Part shown: in pieces, positions 22,864-32,465 of the stretch
Layout of the letters: every line of letters starts with the position of its first letter
Numbering within the stretch: the first letter of the stretch is position 1
Program-made: the position numbers and the translations under genes
The notes under the pieces: model-generated
Databases searched by the model: none
The model's input: the letters and a program-made list of their open reading frames with translations, nothing else
What the model was told of the DNA's origin: nothing
Assembly (NCBI GenBank): GCA_002238765.1
Contig: MPMZ01000010.1
Coordinates: 1-64,000 of the forward strand
From: Nitrospira sp. bin75
GTDB lineage: Bacteria > Nitrospirota > Nitrospiria > Nitrospirales > UBA8639
Reading direction: 5' to 3'
Length of the DNA: 64,000 bases

Positions 22864-24090
22864 ATGGACGGGTTGACCTCACTCACAGAAGCTCAAAAGA
22901 TCGTGCTGGACGCCGCCACCCCATTGGGGTGCGAGAAAGTCGGATTACTGGACGCCTTGGGACGGGTGTTGGGTGAAGACATCGTCGCGCCGCGGGATAA
23001 TCCTCCGTGGAACAATTCCGCCATGGACGGGTTTGCCGTCCGGTGGGAAGACATCAAGAAAGAACACGAAATCACCAAGCCCGCGGAATTGACGATCGTC
23101 GAAGACGTGCAGGCCGGCCAGGTGGCCACGAAATCCGTAGGCCCCGGTGAAGCCATTCGCATCATGACCGGCGCCCCGGTTCCGGATGGAGCCGATACCG
23201 TGGTTCGGGTTGAATTCACGGAACTGTCCGACGCCGGGGTCAGGATTTTCCAGCCGGAACCCCAGGGCGCCAATATCCGTCCAAAGGGTGAAGACGTCAA
23301 AGAAGGAGAATGCATCATTCCCAAGGGCACCCAATTGCGCCCTGCGGAAATCGGCATGCTCGCGATTTTGGCGAAATCGTTCGTGCTGGTGCATCAACGT
23401 CCCAGGGTGGCCATTCTTTCAACGGGCGACGAACTCGCCGACCTCGATGAGAAATTCGACGAAAATAAAATCGTCAACTCGAATAGCTATGGCATTGCGG
23501 CCGCGGTCCAGGAGGCGGGTGGGATCCCGCTCTTGTTAGGTATCGCCAGGGATACGCCCGAATCCCTCAAGGAAAAGATCTCGCAGGGATTGGGCTGTGA
23601 TATTGTCGTGCTCTCGGGCGGCGTGTCGATGGGCGACTACGACTTCACCAAAGTCGTGTTCGCGGAACTGGGAGCCGACATGCATTTCTGGAAACTGGCG
23701 ATTCGCCCGGGACAACCCCTGGCCTTCGGCAGGATCCAGGGCAAATTGGCTTTCGGGCTACCCGGGAATCCCGTGTCGTCCATGGTCACGTTTGAACAGT
23801 TGGTCCGGTTGGCGGTCATGAAGATGGGAGGCTGCCGGCACCTGGTGCGTCCGGTGGTCGAGGCCGAGTTTCAGGAAAAGTTTTCCAAACATCCCGATCG
23901 CCGGCATTTTCTTCGAGGGATACTGGAACAAAAGAACGGAAAACTCACCGTTCGGACGACCGGGCCGCAGGGTTCAGGGATTTTGACCTCCATGGTCAAG
24001 GCCAACGGGTTGATTGATATTCCCGAAGACGTGGAAAAAATCAATCCCGGCGATACCGTCCGCGTACAAGTACTGAGCAAGAATTTTTAA
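22864..24090 (+). CDS. moeA: Molybdopterin molybdenumtransferase MoeA
   Basis: 408 residues, usual length. Domain order: N-terminal DNPPWNNSAMDGFAVR, IMTGAPVPDGADTVVRVE, then the MoCF domain with STGDELAD, SGGVSMGDYDFTK (molybdate/adenylated-MPT loop) and GLPGNPVSSMVTFEQ, and a C-terminal beta barrel. MoeA inserts molybdate into adenylated molybdopterin. Starts 6 bp after the Mrp gene and ends 3 bp before mobB, so these form one transcript. Confidence 0.97.
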   Translation: MDGLTSLTEAQKIVLDAATPLGCEKVGLLDALGRVLGEDIVAPRDNPPWNNSAMDGFAVRWEDIKKEHEITKPAELTIVEDVQAGQVATKSVGPGEAIRIMTGAPVPDGADTVVRVEFTELSDAGVRIFQPEPQGANIRPKGEDVKEGECIIPKGTQLRPAEIGMLAILAKSFVLVHQRPRVAILSTGDELADLDEKFDENKIVNSNSYGIAAAVQEAGGIPLLLGIARDTPESLKEKISQGLGCDIVVLSGGVSMGDYDFTKVVFAELGADMHFWKLAIRPGQPLAFGRIQGKLAFGLPGNPVSSMVTFEQLVRLAVMKMGGCRHLVRPVVEAEFQEKFSKHPDRRHFLRGILEQKNGKLTVRTTGPQGSGILTSMVKANGLIDIPEDVEKINPGDTVRVQVLSKNF

Positions 24091-24093
24091 CCC

Positions 24094-24597
24094 ATGGCGC
24101 CACCTATCCTATCCTTTGTCGGTCGTTCGAACAGCGGGAAAACCACGTTGATCGAACGGGTCATTCCCGAACTCACCCGCGCAGGGTACCGGGTGGCCAC
24201 CGTGAAGCATGCGGGACACGGGTTCGAGTTGGACACGGAGGGCAAGGACAGTTGGCGACACAAACAAGCCGGGGCGCACTCGGTCATCGTGATCTCCAAG
24301 GGAAGCCTGGCCATGTTTGCCGACGTCTCCGAAGAAATGAAAGTGGAAGAAGTCCGGGACCGGTTTCTGGATAGCCAAACGGATTTGATCATTGCGGAGG
24401 GATGGAAAAGCGAAGGCTATCCGAAAATTGCCGTGGTTCGTGAACAACTGGAAGAAGTCAACGTCGCCATTGACGGGTTGTTGGCCATCGTTTCGATGAA
24501 ACCCATAGAATCATCCGTTCCGTGCATTGATCGCGACGATATCGCGACGCTGGCCAAGTTGATCATTCAGCACTACCCCAAGCTTCCCTCCACGTGA
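24094..24597 (+). CDS. mobB: Molybdopterin-guanine dinucleotide biosynthesis protein MobB
   Basis: 167 residues. Walker A FVGRSNSGKTTLIE, then GYRVATVKHAGHGFELDTEGKDSWRHKQAGAHSV, the MobB signature, and DLIIAEGWKSEGYPKIAV. A GTP-binding accessory of MobA in making bis-MGD, the cofactor form used by nitrite oxidoreductase and other DMSO-reductase-family enzymes. In line with moeA, with the cytochrome gene starting 1 bp after its stop codon. Confidence 0.95.
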   Translation: MAPPILSFVGRSNSGKTTLIERVIPELTRAGYRVATVKHAGHGFELDTEGKDSWRHKQAGAHSVIVISKGSLAMFADVSEEMKVEEVRDRFLDSQTDLIIAEGWKSEGYPKIAVVREQLEEVNVAIDGLLAIVSMKPIESSVPCIDRDDIATLAKLIIQHYPKLPST

Positions 24598-24598
24598 C

Positions 24599-25300
24599 AT
24601 GAACCGCAGGACCGTCATCGTCCTCCTGGTCGCTGTCGTGATCCTCGTTGTAGCCGGGACGGCCGCCATTCCAGTCACCAATCATCCCGAGTTTTGCGCG
24701 TCCTGTCATACCATTCGTCCCTCGGTCGACAGTTGGAAAATGTCGTCCCACAAAGACGTCACCTGCGTGGAATGTCACGTTCGACCGGGCCTGGAAGGAT
24801 TTATCGAAGATAAAGTGTACGCCGGCCTGAAAGACGTGGCGGTCACGTGGTTCGGAACGCCGACCGAGCCCCATGACTTGCAGGCGCAGGTGGATTCCAA
24901 CGTTTGTTTGAGTTGCCATCGTGCGATACTCAGGGTGTCGGAAGTGTCAACGAGAGATCTGCCGAAGCCCGTCAATGATATCGGATTGATCATGAGTCAC
25001 CGGAAACACATGAAAGCCTTTCAGACACGGGGGGAAGGGGAGGGCTGCACGACGTGTCACGCGCGGGTGGTACACGGGAAGCCCGTCAAGGGCTATCCCA
25101 TCGTGATTCCACGGGGGCACGTCAAGCTGGACATGCAGCCGCACCATCCCGACCACCCCGAAGGTTCGGCGTTGTGGAAATCCTCACTGGCTGATTGCGT
25201 GCGGTGCCATGACAACAAGACCGCGTATGAAGGCAAAGTGCTCAGCAAGGATTGTGAAGTCTGTCATCTCCCGGACAAAATCGGAGATTTTTTGTTTTAA
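24599..25300 (+). CDS. NapC/NirT-type multihaem cytochrome c (six CxxCH)
   Basis: 233 residues. One N-terminal membrane anchor (IVLLVAVVILVVAGTAAI), then six CxxCH motifs: CASCH, CVECH, CLSCH, CTTCH, CVRCH and CEVCH, spread from about residue 33 to 226. The first half matches NapC/NirT/NrfH quinol dehydrogenases, normally with four or five haems. Histidine-rich loops (HRKHMKAF, PHHPDHPEG) can supply axial ligands. It probably passes electrons between the quinone pool and periplasmic partners. Joined to mobB without a gap, which ties it to a molybdoenzyme pathway; the partner enzyme is not in the window. Confidence 0.88.
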   Translation: MNRRTVIVLLVAVVILVVAGTAAIPVTNHPEFCASCHTIRPSVDSWKMSSHKDVTCVECHVRPGLEGFIEDKVYAGLKDVAVTWFGTPTEPHDLQAQVDSNVCLSCHRAILRVSEVSTRDLPKPVNDIGLIMSHRKHMKAFQTRGEGEGCTTCHARVVHGKPVKGYPIVIPRGHVKLDMQPHHPDHPEGSALWKSSLADCVRCHDNKTAYEGKVLSKDCEVCHLPDKIGDFLF

Positions 25301-25323
25301 CCCTACGTCAATACACGTCACCG

Positions 25324-26052
25324 ATGCCGTCACCAATCCTTCGCGTTCAAAACCTGACCAAGCGGTTCGGCGATTTTACCGCCGTGGATCACGTGTCGTT
25401 CGAGATCCAGCCCGGAGAAACCATCGGCCTGCTCGGACCCAACGGCGCGGGGAAAACCACCACGTTTCAAATGCTCCTGGGGGTAGTGACCCCCACGCAT
25501 GGGACCATCGAGATGTTGGGACTCGATCTTATGCACCATCGGGAAACGATTCTCCGGCAGGTCAATTTTTCATCCACCTATATCTCGATGCCGTTTGCCC
25601 TGACCGCGGAAGAAAATCTCCGGGTGACGGGCCGGTTGTATGGTGTATCGGATATCGACAGGCGAATCGATGACGTCATCAAGAAACTCGAGATGGAGGA
25701 TATGCGCCATAAAGTGACGAGAAAATTATCATCCGGCCAAATGACGCGACTGACCTTGGCGAAGGCGGTCATGACCGAACCGAAAATCCTGTTTCTCGAT
25801 GAGCCCACGGCCAGTCTGGACCCGGATATCGCCCACAAGGTGAAAGGGTTTTTAAAAGAATATCGTGAGACGTCCGGCCTGAGCATGCTGTACACCTCGC
25901 ACAACATGCGGGAAATAGAAGAAATGTCCGACCGGATCGTGTTCCTGCAGCGAGGAAAAATCATCGCCGAGGGAACCGCCGAAGAAGTCATTGCCCAATA
26001 CGGCGAAGACGACCTCGAACGGGTCTTCCTCAAAATCGCCCGCGAACGTTAA
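25324..26052 (+). CDS. ABC-2 type transporter ATP-binding protein
   Basis: 242 residues. Walker A LGPNGAGKTTTFQ, signature LSSGQMTRLTLAKAVM, Walker B ILFLDEPTASLD, and the switch histidine in LYTSHNMREI. It is of the CcmA/DrrA exporter type. The matching permease is at 27626, not next door: a J-protein gene, a palindromic repeat and a HEPN-type gene now lie between them. Substrate unknown. Confidence 0.93.
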   Translation: MPSPILRVQNLTKRFGDFTAVDHVSFEIQPGETIGLLGPNGAGKTTTFQMLLGVVTPTHGTIEMLGLDLMHHRETILRQVNFSSTYISMPFALTAEENLRVTGRLYGVSDIDRRIDDVIKKLEMEDMRHKVTRKLSSGQMTRLTLAKAVMTEPKILFLDEPTASLDPDIAHKVKGFLKEYRETSGLSMLYTSHNMREIEEMSDRIVFLQRGKIIAEGTAEEVIAQYGEDDLERVFLKIARER

Positions 26053-26157
26053 CGGCCGTCTCTGCCTGTCTTTTCTTACCCTTGGCTTACACTCAGGGCG
26101 GGCGAAGGTCGTTTGTGAGCTTTGAATACGGGTTACCCCCTGGAAACAGGGTCTCTT

Positions 26158-26643
26158 TCATTGAGCCAACCATACAACAAGGAAAGAGCATAGAAGTATT
26201 ATGAAGAAGATTAGTCTGTCTGAAATCTTCCCATCAAGGAAGTAGAATAAAATGAGCCAGGGGTTTATAATAAGTTGGAATACAGTGAGTAAGCCGTTAC
26301 CTGATTTTAGTGCAGGCTCTTCTGAGGTATGGGATCGCCATTCATCATACCGGCCTTGGCTATCTGGAGGTTCGGCTGCGGCGGCGGGGCGTTTGTCAGT
26401 CTGTCGTACGGCGGCATCGTAATCAATTCGGGCACTGTCATATTTTTTACGTTCCTCAGGATTGCTAAGGATTTCATAGGCGGCATTAATTTCTCGCACT
26501 ATTCTTTCGGCATGGTTGTTTTGTTTATTGAGATCAGGATGATATTTTTTGACCTTTCTGCGATAGGCTCGTTTGATCTCTTTGTTCGACGCCTGAGGTG
26601 TTACCTCCAATATGGCATAATAATCAGGTTGAACGCGTTCCAT
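26158..26643 (-). CDS. J-domain protein with C-terminal membrane anchor
   Basis: 161 residues. N-terminal J domain: YYAILEVTPQASNKEIKRAYRRKVKKYHPDLNKQ with the HPD triad at about 35-37, then a polar linker, and a hydrophobic C-terminus (FQLIINPWLILFYFLDGK and LIFFIILLCSFLVVWLA) forming one or two membrane helices. It would recruit DnaK to the inner membrane. The codon usage is more A+T-rich than neighbours and it points against the flanking ABC genes, so it is probably an insertion. Confidence 0.88.
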   Translation of the reverse strand: MERVQPDYYAILEVTPQASNKEIKRAYRRKVKKYHPDLNKQNNHAERIVREINAAYEILSNPEERKKYDSARIDYDAAVRQTDKRPAAAAEPPDSQGRYDEWRSHTSEEPALKSGNGLLTVFQLIINPWLILFYFLDGKISDRLIFFIILLCSFLVVWLAQ

Positions 26644-26753
26644 TTATTAGCCTCGGCTCTTCGTTTGAAAAGTAGCAGGTCAAAAACGAGAAGACAAGAC
26701 CACGAACATCTCTCGCATTTCAACCGCAGCAAGGTTGGTGGGAATGACCGTCA

Positions 26754-26895
26754 TTTCCTCCCCTTTGTAAGGGGAGGTTAGGTGGGGTAGAAGCGTATGC
26801 TCATGGAAATAGGTTCTCACGGGGCTCGCCTCAGGCTCTACCTCCCAACTTTTCCCTCTTCGGAAAAAGTTCCCGTCCTTACAAAGAGGAGGAAT
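26754..26895. repeat. Palindromic-repeat (MITE-like) element, copy B
   Basis: About 142 bp. Left end CCTCCCCTTTGTAAGGGGAGG then TTAGGTGGGGTAGA; right part CTACCTCCCAACTTTTCCCTCTTCGG and CCTTACAAAGAGGAGGAA. The outer ends are inverted copies of each other. Arms match copy A closely while the centres differ, as expected of a non-autonomous element. It lies between the J-protein and HEPN genes. Confidence 0.75.
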
Positions 26896-26936
26896 CAGAT
26901 AAGACTCCAACGCGTCGTTGAAAGAAATACGCAGAC

Positions 26937-27629
26937 ATGACAAGAAAAAGTAGCCAAATATCTCAACGCGAACAGAATGCAACCAGACTGAGGCGCGCCG
27001 AAAGTTGGTTGGAGCTAAGCGAAAAGTCTCAATCTGATGACGAGAAGTTTATCTTCCTCTGGATTTCGTTCAACGCGGCCTATGGAACTAAACTTCCTGA
27101 TACGAGCGACAATGGCAGAAGCACTGCAAGTAAGGAATGGAAGCGGTTTACGGAGTTCGTGGACAAGATCGTGGAACGGGATCGCAAGGGAGCTATTAAA
27201 AAGGGTTTCCATGAAAAATTTACTAACCCGATCCGTAAGCTGAAGGATAACGAGTATGTCTTTGGCCCGTTCTGGTCGTATGTTCAAGAGAGACCGCAAG
27301 GCAGAACCTGGCGATCGCAATTCAAGCAGAAAAATCAAACGTTGGACAAAGCATTAGAAGAGCCTGACGTTTCTGGTGTTCTCAAAGAGGTCTTGTCGAG
27401 GCTCTATGTATTACGCAACCAAATTATCCATGGCGGTACAACTTTTGCCGAAGGCTGGGGCCGAGACCAAGTGAGGGACGGCAGCGAAATCATGGGCGCC
27501 CTTATGCCACTGATTTTGAAGATCATGCAGGACGATATTGACAAGAATCGTGACTCCGAAGTTTGGGGAATACTCGACTACCCGCGAGTCGGTGATGACG
27601 ATCAGCCGGATAGGATGCCCACCATATGA
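26937..27629 (+). CDS. HEPN (Apea-like) domain protein
   Basis: 230 residues. The N-terminal half is helical (RLRRAESWLELSEKS, FIFLWISFNAAYGTKL), and LSRLYVLRNQIIHGG near residue 160 carries RNQIIH, an R-x4-H motif as in HEPN ribonucleases; WISFNAAYG is the matching Apea-like helix. HEPN proteins act as toxin or antiphage RNases or as RNA-binding sensors. No partner antitoxin is evident. Its stop overlaps the ATG of the downstream permease (ATGA), so translation is coupled to a gene of different function. A+T-rich for this window, suggesting transfer. Confidence 0.65.
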   Translation: MTRKSSQISQREQNATRLRRAESWLELSEKSQSDDEKFIFLWISFNAAYGTKLPDTSDNGRSTASKEWKRFTEFVDKIVERDRKGAIKKGFHEKFTNPIRKLKDNEYVFGPFWSYVQERPQGRTWRSQFKQKNQTLDKALEEPDVSGVLKEVLSRLYVLRNQIIHGGTTFAEGWGRDQVRDGSEIMGALMPLILKIMQDDIDKNRDSEVWGILDYPRVGDDDQPDRMPTI

Positions 27630-28417
27630 ACCTTGGTCGTATCACCGCACTGATCATCCGGCATCTGTTTCTCTATCGCCGGAGTTTCCCGCGGTTGTTG
27701 GAGATCTTTTACTGGCCCTTGTTGGATCTGGTGGTGTGGGGATTCATTACCATATATCTGGCCCAGGAAGGGAAGGGGATGCACGGGGCCGTCGTCTTTT
27801 TTCTGGGTGCGCTCATTTTCTGGGACATTTTGTTTCGGGCGCAACAGGGGATCACCATTTCCTTTCTCGAAGAAATCTGGTCGAGAAATCTCATGAATTT
27901 ATTCGCCAGCCCGCTCACCGCCGGAGAATTCCTGGTGGCGATGATGGCCATGAGTGTCTTCAAGGTCGCCGCGGTTTCCATCATCATGGCGTTGGCCGCT
28001 TTGTTCTTCTATTCCTACAACGTCTTCATCATGGGGCTGACCCTGATCCCGTTCATCCTGAACCTGATTGCCTCCGGCTGGCTCATCGGGATCCTGACCA
28101 CGTCGGTGATTATGCGATTCGGCCAGCAAGCCGAAGTCCTCGCCTGGGGGCTGGTGTTTCTGTTCCAACCGATCTCCTGCGTGTTCTATCCGCTGTCCGT
28201 GTTGCCGAGTTGGCTGCAACCGTTGGCCTTGGCCAATCCGGCCGCGCACGTGTTTGAAGGCATGCGGGAAGTCTTGTTGAATCAGGTCGTGCCGTGGTCA
28301 CACCTGTGGTGGGCGATGGGTCTGAACGGCTTGTATCTGCTACTGATGATCGCGGTCTATCAATACACGTTTTCCGTGTGCAAGGATCGCGGTATGCTCG
28401 TCAGGGTCGGGGAGTAG
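27626..28417 (+). CDS. ABC-2 type transporter permease
   Basis: 263 residues, six membrane segments: LFLYRRSFPRLLEIFYWPLLDLVVWGFITIYL, then EEIWSRNLMNLFASPLTAGEFLV, the ABC-2 signature loop, and a C-terminal AHVFEGMRE region as in CcmB/DrrB-type exporters. Partner of the ATPase at 25324. Start overlaps the HEPN gene stop by 4 bp. Ends 15 bp before the convergent ureD stop. Confidence 0.9.
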   Translation: MNLGRITALIIRHLFLYRRSFPRLLEIFYWPLLDLVVWGFITIYLAQEGKGMHGAVVFFLGALIFWDILFRAQQGITISFLEEIWSRNLMNLFASPLTAGEFLVAMMAMSVFKVAAVSIIMALAALFFYSYNVFIMGLTLIPFILNLIASGWLIGILTTSVIMRFGQQAEVLAWGLVFLFQPISCVFYPLSVLPSWLQPLALANPAAHVFEGMREVLLNQVVPWSHLWWAMGLNGLYLLLMIAVYQYTFSVCKDRGMLVRVGE

Positions 28418-28432
28418 CGCCTCGTTGGTTCC

Positions 28433-29338
28433 TTAGTAGCGTCGCAGGGATGGGATCTCTGTGTTCCATAAGTGCTTGCGCGCGGCGCGCCAAAGCTGTT
28501 CCAGCACGGCATTGAGATCAGGGGCTGAACGGGCCAACAGTTTCACCACCAGGCCCGGTACGGAAGGTTCGGATACTCCTCCCAATACCTCGTTGGCTTT
28601 GTTCTCGAATATCGTCGTCACGTCGTTCTTGATCCGGTCCCAGGTTGGCGATGTCACGTTATCGCTGACCACGAAGAACGATCCCACGTAATTCCACTCC
28701 CGGGTAAACGGCAGGCATGGATTGTCCCGGCCCGGTGAGAGGCAATACCGTTCCTCGAGGGATTTCCCGTCAGAAAGCCGGATCGTCATCCGGTTCTCAA
28801 AAGAGGAAAATTGCCATCGTTCTCCTCGAACGACTCGCCCGGCTGCCAGGGCGTCCCAGAGGATGAGAGACGCGCCCGTATCCAGTTGTACGGTTATCCT
28901 TTGGTCGAAACAGGAACCTGAAAATGGAATGACGGGTTCGGGTATCCACTCACAAATGGCGTCGGCCCCGACGCGGAGGTCGATCGACTGGACCGCGGGC
29001 TTGTGCAGCGTTCGATAGACCCTGGTTGCCGAGGGGGTTGTGAAGAGCACGTGTGAGTCTTTCCCCAGTTCTGCCTGAAGGAAACACGTATCTCCTCCAA
29101 CGAATCCTCCAGACGGATTCGTGAGGAACGTCGTCGCACACCCCGTTTGGTCAAGGTACAGGGGTTGGAAGAAATACCAGGGGTGGGAAAATCGCGAGCG
29201 GGTAAAAACGGTCTTGCCGTTTCGGTTTGCACATTCAACGAACAATTCCCCTTTTCGCGTGCGAGCAGATCCCTGATCGAATGGTGGATGTTTCGGAATC
29301 ACCCCGGGATGCTTTTCGACCTCATGTAGACCGGGCAT
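28433..29338 (-). CDS. ureD: Urease accessory protein UreD (UreH)
   Basis: 301 residues from ATG 29338; a TTG at 29344 abutting ureG is the alternative start. UreD words NPSGGFVGGDTCFLQAELG, TTPSATRVYRTLHKPA and PFSGSCFDQ are present. UreD binds apo-urease and, with UreF and UreG, carries nickel and CO2 to the active site. Last gene of the minus-strand urease cluster, in the unusual order ureABC-F-G-D. Confidence 0.92.
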   Translation of the reverse strand: MPGLHEVEKHPGVIPKHPPFDQGSARTRKGELFVECANRNGKTVFTRSRFSHPWYFFQPLYLDQTGCATTFLTNPSGGFVGGDTCFLQAELGKDSHVLFTTPSATRVYRTLHKPAVQSIDLRVGADAICEWIPEPVIPFSGSCFDQRITVQLDTGASLILWDALAAGRVVRGERWQFSSFENRMTIRLSDGKSLEERYCLSPGRDNPCLPFTREWNYVGSFFVVSDNVTSPTWDRIKNDVTTIFENKANEVLGGVSEPSVPGLVVKLLARSAPDLNAVLEQLWRAARKHLWNTEIPSLRRY

Positions 29339-29344
29339 GGGCAA

Positions 29345-30010
29345 TCAGTTGGTGGAACGCGGTCGAACGTGGCGTTCCACCCATTCCGCCACGTGGCTGA
29401 GTCCTTCCCCTGAGTGCAGGTTGGTGAAAACGAACGGTCGTTCACCACGCATGTGGCGACTGTCCCGATCCATAACGGTGAGGTCGGCTCCAACGTGCGG
29501 GGCCAGGTCGATTTTGTTGATGACGAGCAGCCCGGACCGTGTGATAGCAGGCCCGCCTTTTCGTGGGATCTTGTCTCCCGCAGCCACGTCGATCACGTAA
29601 ATGACATCATCCACCAGGTCGGGGCTGAACGTGGCGGCCAGATTATCTCCGCCGCTTTCCAGAAACACCAATTCCAGACCGGGGATCCGGTTGACAAGTT
29701 CCTCAATGGCGCTTTGATTATGGGAGGCGTCTTCTCGCACGGCTGTGTGGGGGCATCCGCCGGTTTCGACGCCGAGAATCCGTTCTTCGGGCAACACGCC
29801 GCGCCTGGCCAGAAACTCGGCGTCTTCTTTCGTGAAAATGTCATTCGTGACAACCGCGAGTTGAACGCGGGATTGCAGCGTACTGGCCAGGGCTTCGACC
29901 AAAGCGGTTTTGCCGGAGCCGACGGGCCCTCCGATGCCGATGACCGTAACGTTCCGTGTCCTTCGTGTCGTAGACGCGCCACCGCCGGGTAGTTCTTCAA
30001 TGAGATGCAT
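29345..30010 (-). CDS. ureG: Urease accessory GTPase UreG
   Basis: 221 residues. P-loop [17 protein letters not shown] (about 26-42), the nickel-binding CPH motif in [17 protein letters not shown] (about 91-93), [17 protein letters not shown], and the guanine-specificity [11 protein letters not shown] hydrolysis powers nickel delivery. No histidine-rich N-terminus and no ureE gene is visible, so UreG may take nickel from another carrier. Starts 5 bp after ureF. Confidence 0.97.
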   Translation of the reverse strand: MHLIEELPGGGASTTRRTRNVTVIGIGGPVGSGKTALVEALASTLQSRVQLAVVTNDIFTKEDAEFLARRGVLPEERILGVETGGCPHTAVREDASHNQSAIEELVNRIPGLELVFLESGGDNLAATFSPDLVDDVIYVIDVAAGDKIPRKGGPAITRSGLLVINKIDLAPHVGADLTVMDRDSRHMRGERPFVFTNLHSGEGLSHVAEWVERHVRPRSTN

Positions 30011-30014
30011 GGTG

Positions 30015-30701
30015 TTACGACCTGAACATTCTGGACGTCAATTGCGCATGCCGCATGGCGTAGATTTCCTGGATTGGGGTCCAGGCCGTCAGCGGCGCGC
30101 AAGCGTCAATGTTTCGGCTGAGCTTCTCGATCAGGGGGATCCACGTCTCCAACAATCGCTGGCCTTCCCGCTGGCCGATGGGCAGTAATTTGTATGAAGC
30201 CGACACGAAGCCGACACCGGCCTGATACAAAAATCCGGCGATAGCCTGTTGTTGAGTCCATCCGATCTGTTGAAAGACCACGCCAAAGGTCACGGCTAGG
30301 TGTCCCGGTGAACGTCCCGATTCAACCGCCGTTGAGAAATCTTCAAGGATGCCCGGGTTGTCTTGCGGATGGATCGCATGACGTAACAGGCTCTGTCCCA
30401 TTTGACGACTGGCTGCCCGTGTTTCCCGGCATGGCTTCATCGACTCAAGGGTTCCATCGACCTGCATCACGCCTTTGAGATCGCTCTTGCCGGAAGCCTG
30501 GTAGGCTTGGGCCAAGGCAGCGGCGTCGCAGGTGCCCAATCCCCATCGAAAATAATCAACAACGTATCGATGCAGGTCTTCCACAGTTCGGACGTGACCT
30601 TCCTGAACGGCCGTTTCCAAACCCGAGGAAAAGGCAAACCCGCCGGACGGGAAGAACGTGTCGAGATAGCGGAAGCCTTGAAGGAGCAGACGAGTATTCA
30701 T
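30015..30701 (-). CDS. ureF: Urease accessory protein UreF
   Basis: 228 residues from ATG 30701 (TTG 30716 is in frame). All-helical, with [28 protein letters not shown] near the N-terminus, the conserved UreF opening, and a C-terminal SRMFRS tail. UreF gates the UreG-UreD-urease complex. Between ureC and ureG. Confidence 0.92.
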   Translation of the reverse strand: MNTRLLLQGFRYLDTFFPSGGFAFSSGLETAVQEGHVRTVEDLHRYVVDYFRWGLGTCDAAALAQAYQASGKSDLKGVMQVDGTLESMKPCRETRAASRQMGQSLLRHAIHPQDNPGILEDFSTAVESGRSPGHLAVTFGVVFQQIGWTQQQAIAGFLYQAGVGFVSASYKLLPIGQREGQRLLETWIPLIEKLSRNIDACAPLTAWTPIQEIYAMRHAQLTSRMFRS

Positions 30702-30737
30702 TATCGATTGCGTCAACCGGAGGTCATGAACGGAACG

Positions 30738-32465
30738 CTAAAATAGAAAATAGCGTTGCGCCATCGGCAGAACCTCCATGGGATCACAGGTCAACTGTTG
30801 ACCATCGGCTTTCACGATGTAGGTCTCGGGATCCACTTCCATGTCGGGTGTGGCGTCATTCAGTTTGAGATCGCGTTTGCCGATGCGTCGACAATGCCGG
30901 ACGGCCACGACCCGTTTTTGCAGGCCCAGGCGTTCGGGGATTCGGCCATCGATTCCGGCTTGTGAAAGAAACGTCACGCTCGTGTTGAAGAGGGCTCTAC
31001 CCCAAGCCCCGAACATGGGACGACTCAGCACCGGTTGGGGCGTGGGAATGGAGGCATTGGGGTCGCCCATGGCTGCTTCGACCAGAAATCCGCCCTTGAC
31101 GACGAGATCCGGTTTGACTCCGAAGAAGGCCGGGTTCCAGATCACCAGATCGGCTAATTTTCCGACTTCCACCGATCCGACTTCATTGGCAATGCCGTGC
31201 GTGATGGCCGGATTGATGGTGTACTTGGCGACGTAGCGTTTTGCCCTGAAGTTGTCATGCCGTTCCGTTGTCGGTTCGACGCCTGATGGGTTCAGGTGGC
31301 CACGCTGGACCTTCATTTTGTGAGCGGTCTGCCACGTTCGTGTGATCACTTCGCCGATCCGGCCCATGGCTTGAGAGTCCGACGACATGATGCTGATCGC
31401 GCCCATGTCATGCAGAATGTCTTCCGCGGCAATGGTTTCTCCGCGGATGCGGGATTCGGCAAAGGCAATGTCTTCGGGAACGCGAGGACTCAAATGATGA
31501 CACACCATCAACATATCCAAGTGTTCGTCAATGGTATTCACCGTAAAGGGCATGCTCGGGTTGGTGGAGGACGGCAGGACGTTCGGTTCCCCACAGACCC
31601 GGATGATGTCGGGGGCGTGGCCGCCTCCCGCGCCCTCGGTATGAAAGGTGTGAATCGTCCGTCCCCCGAATGCACGAATACTGTCGTCCACGAAACCCGC
31701 CTCATTCAACGTGTCGGTGTGAATGGCGACTTGAACGTCATAGTCGTCCGCGACGTCCAGGCACGTTGAGATGGCCGCCGGCGTGGTGCCCCAATCTTCG
31801 TGCAACTTCAGGCCGATCGCGCCGGCTTGGATTTGCTCCACCAACGCGTCGGGAAGGGAGGCGTTCCCCTTGCCCAGAAAGCCCAGGTTGACCGGAAATC
31901 CATCCGCACTCTCCAACATGCGACCGATATTCCATGACCCGGGCGTACAGGTCGTGGCATTTGTACCCGTGGCCGGTCCCGTTCCACCGCCCAGCAAGGT
32001 CGTCATCCCCGAGGATAAGGCTTCGCGAATCAGTTGAGGGCAGATGAAGTGGACGTGGCTTTCGACGCCACCGGCCGTCACGATTTTTCCTTCCCCCGCG
32101 ATCACTTCAGTGCCGGGGCCGATGGTCATTCCCGGCGAAACGCCTGACATGAGGTCCGGGTTGCCGGCTTTTCCAATGGCGACGATGCGTCCGTCGCGAA
32201 TGCCGATATCCGCTTTGACGATCCCCCAATAATCGAGAATAATCGCGTTCGTCACGACGAGATCCAAGGAACCGTTGGCGCGCGTGGCGGTCGGGGATTG
32301 TCCCATCCCATCACGAATGACTTTTCCCCCTCCAAACTTGGCTTCCTCACCGGGTGTCGTCAGGTCCTGTTCCACCTCCAGCAGGAGCTCGGTATCGGCC
32401 AGGCGGATTCGATCTCCCACGGTGGGGCCGAACAAATCCGCATATTGACGGCGCGGTATGTTCAT
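30738..32465 (-). CDS. ureC: Urease alpha subunit UreC
   Basis: 575 residues, standard. Nickel ligands are in place: SHVHF (about 136-140), the carbamylated lysine in [12 protein letters not shown] (about 219-230), [34 protein letters not shown] provides the flap histidines. Hydrolyses urea to ammonia and carbamate. ATG overlaps the ureB stop (ATGA). Confidence 0.99.
   Translation of the reverse strand: MNIPRRQYADLFGPTVGDRIRLADTELLLEVEQDLTTPGEEAKFGGGKVIRDGMGQSPTATRANGSLDLVVTNAIILDYWGIVKADIGIRDGRIVAIGKAGNPDLMSGVSPGMTIGPGTEVIAGEGKIVTAGGVESHVHFICPQLIREALSSGMTTLLGGGTGPATGTNATTCTPGSWNIGRMLESADGFPVNLGFLGKGNASLPDALVEQIQAGAIGLKLHEDWGTTPAAISTCLDVADDYDVQVAIHTDTLNEAGFVDDSIRAFGGRTIHTFHTEGAGGGHAPDIIRVCGEPNVLPSSTNPSMPFTVNTIDEHLDMLMVCHHLSPRVPEDIAFAESRIRGETIAAEDILHDMGAISIMSSDSQAMGRIGEVITRTWQTAHKMKVQRGHLNPSGVEPTTERHDNFRAKRYVAKYTINPAITHGIANEVGSVEVGKLADLVIWNPAFFGVKPDLVVKGGFLVEAAMGDPNASIPTPQPVLSRPMFGAWGRALFNTSVTFLSQAGIDGRIPERLGLQKRVVAVRHCRRIGKRDLKLNDATPDMEVDPETYIVKADGQQLTCDPMEVLPMAQRYFLF

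Noticed and set aside
27538-28257. 239-residue plus-strand frame overlapping the ABC permease
   Set aside because: Arg/His/Pro-rich composition of a shadow frame; the permease frame has clear membrane helices.
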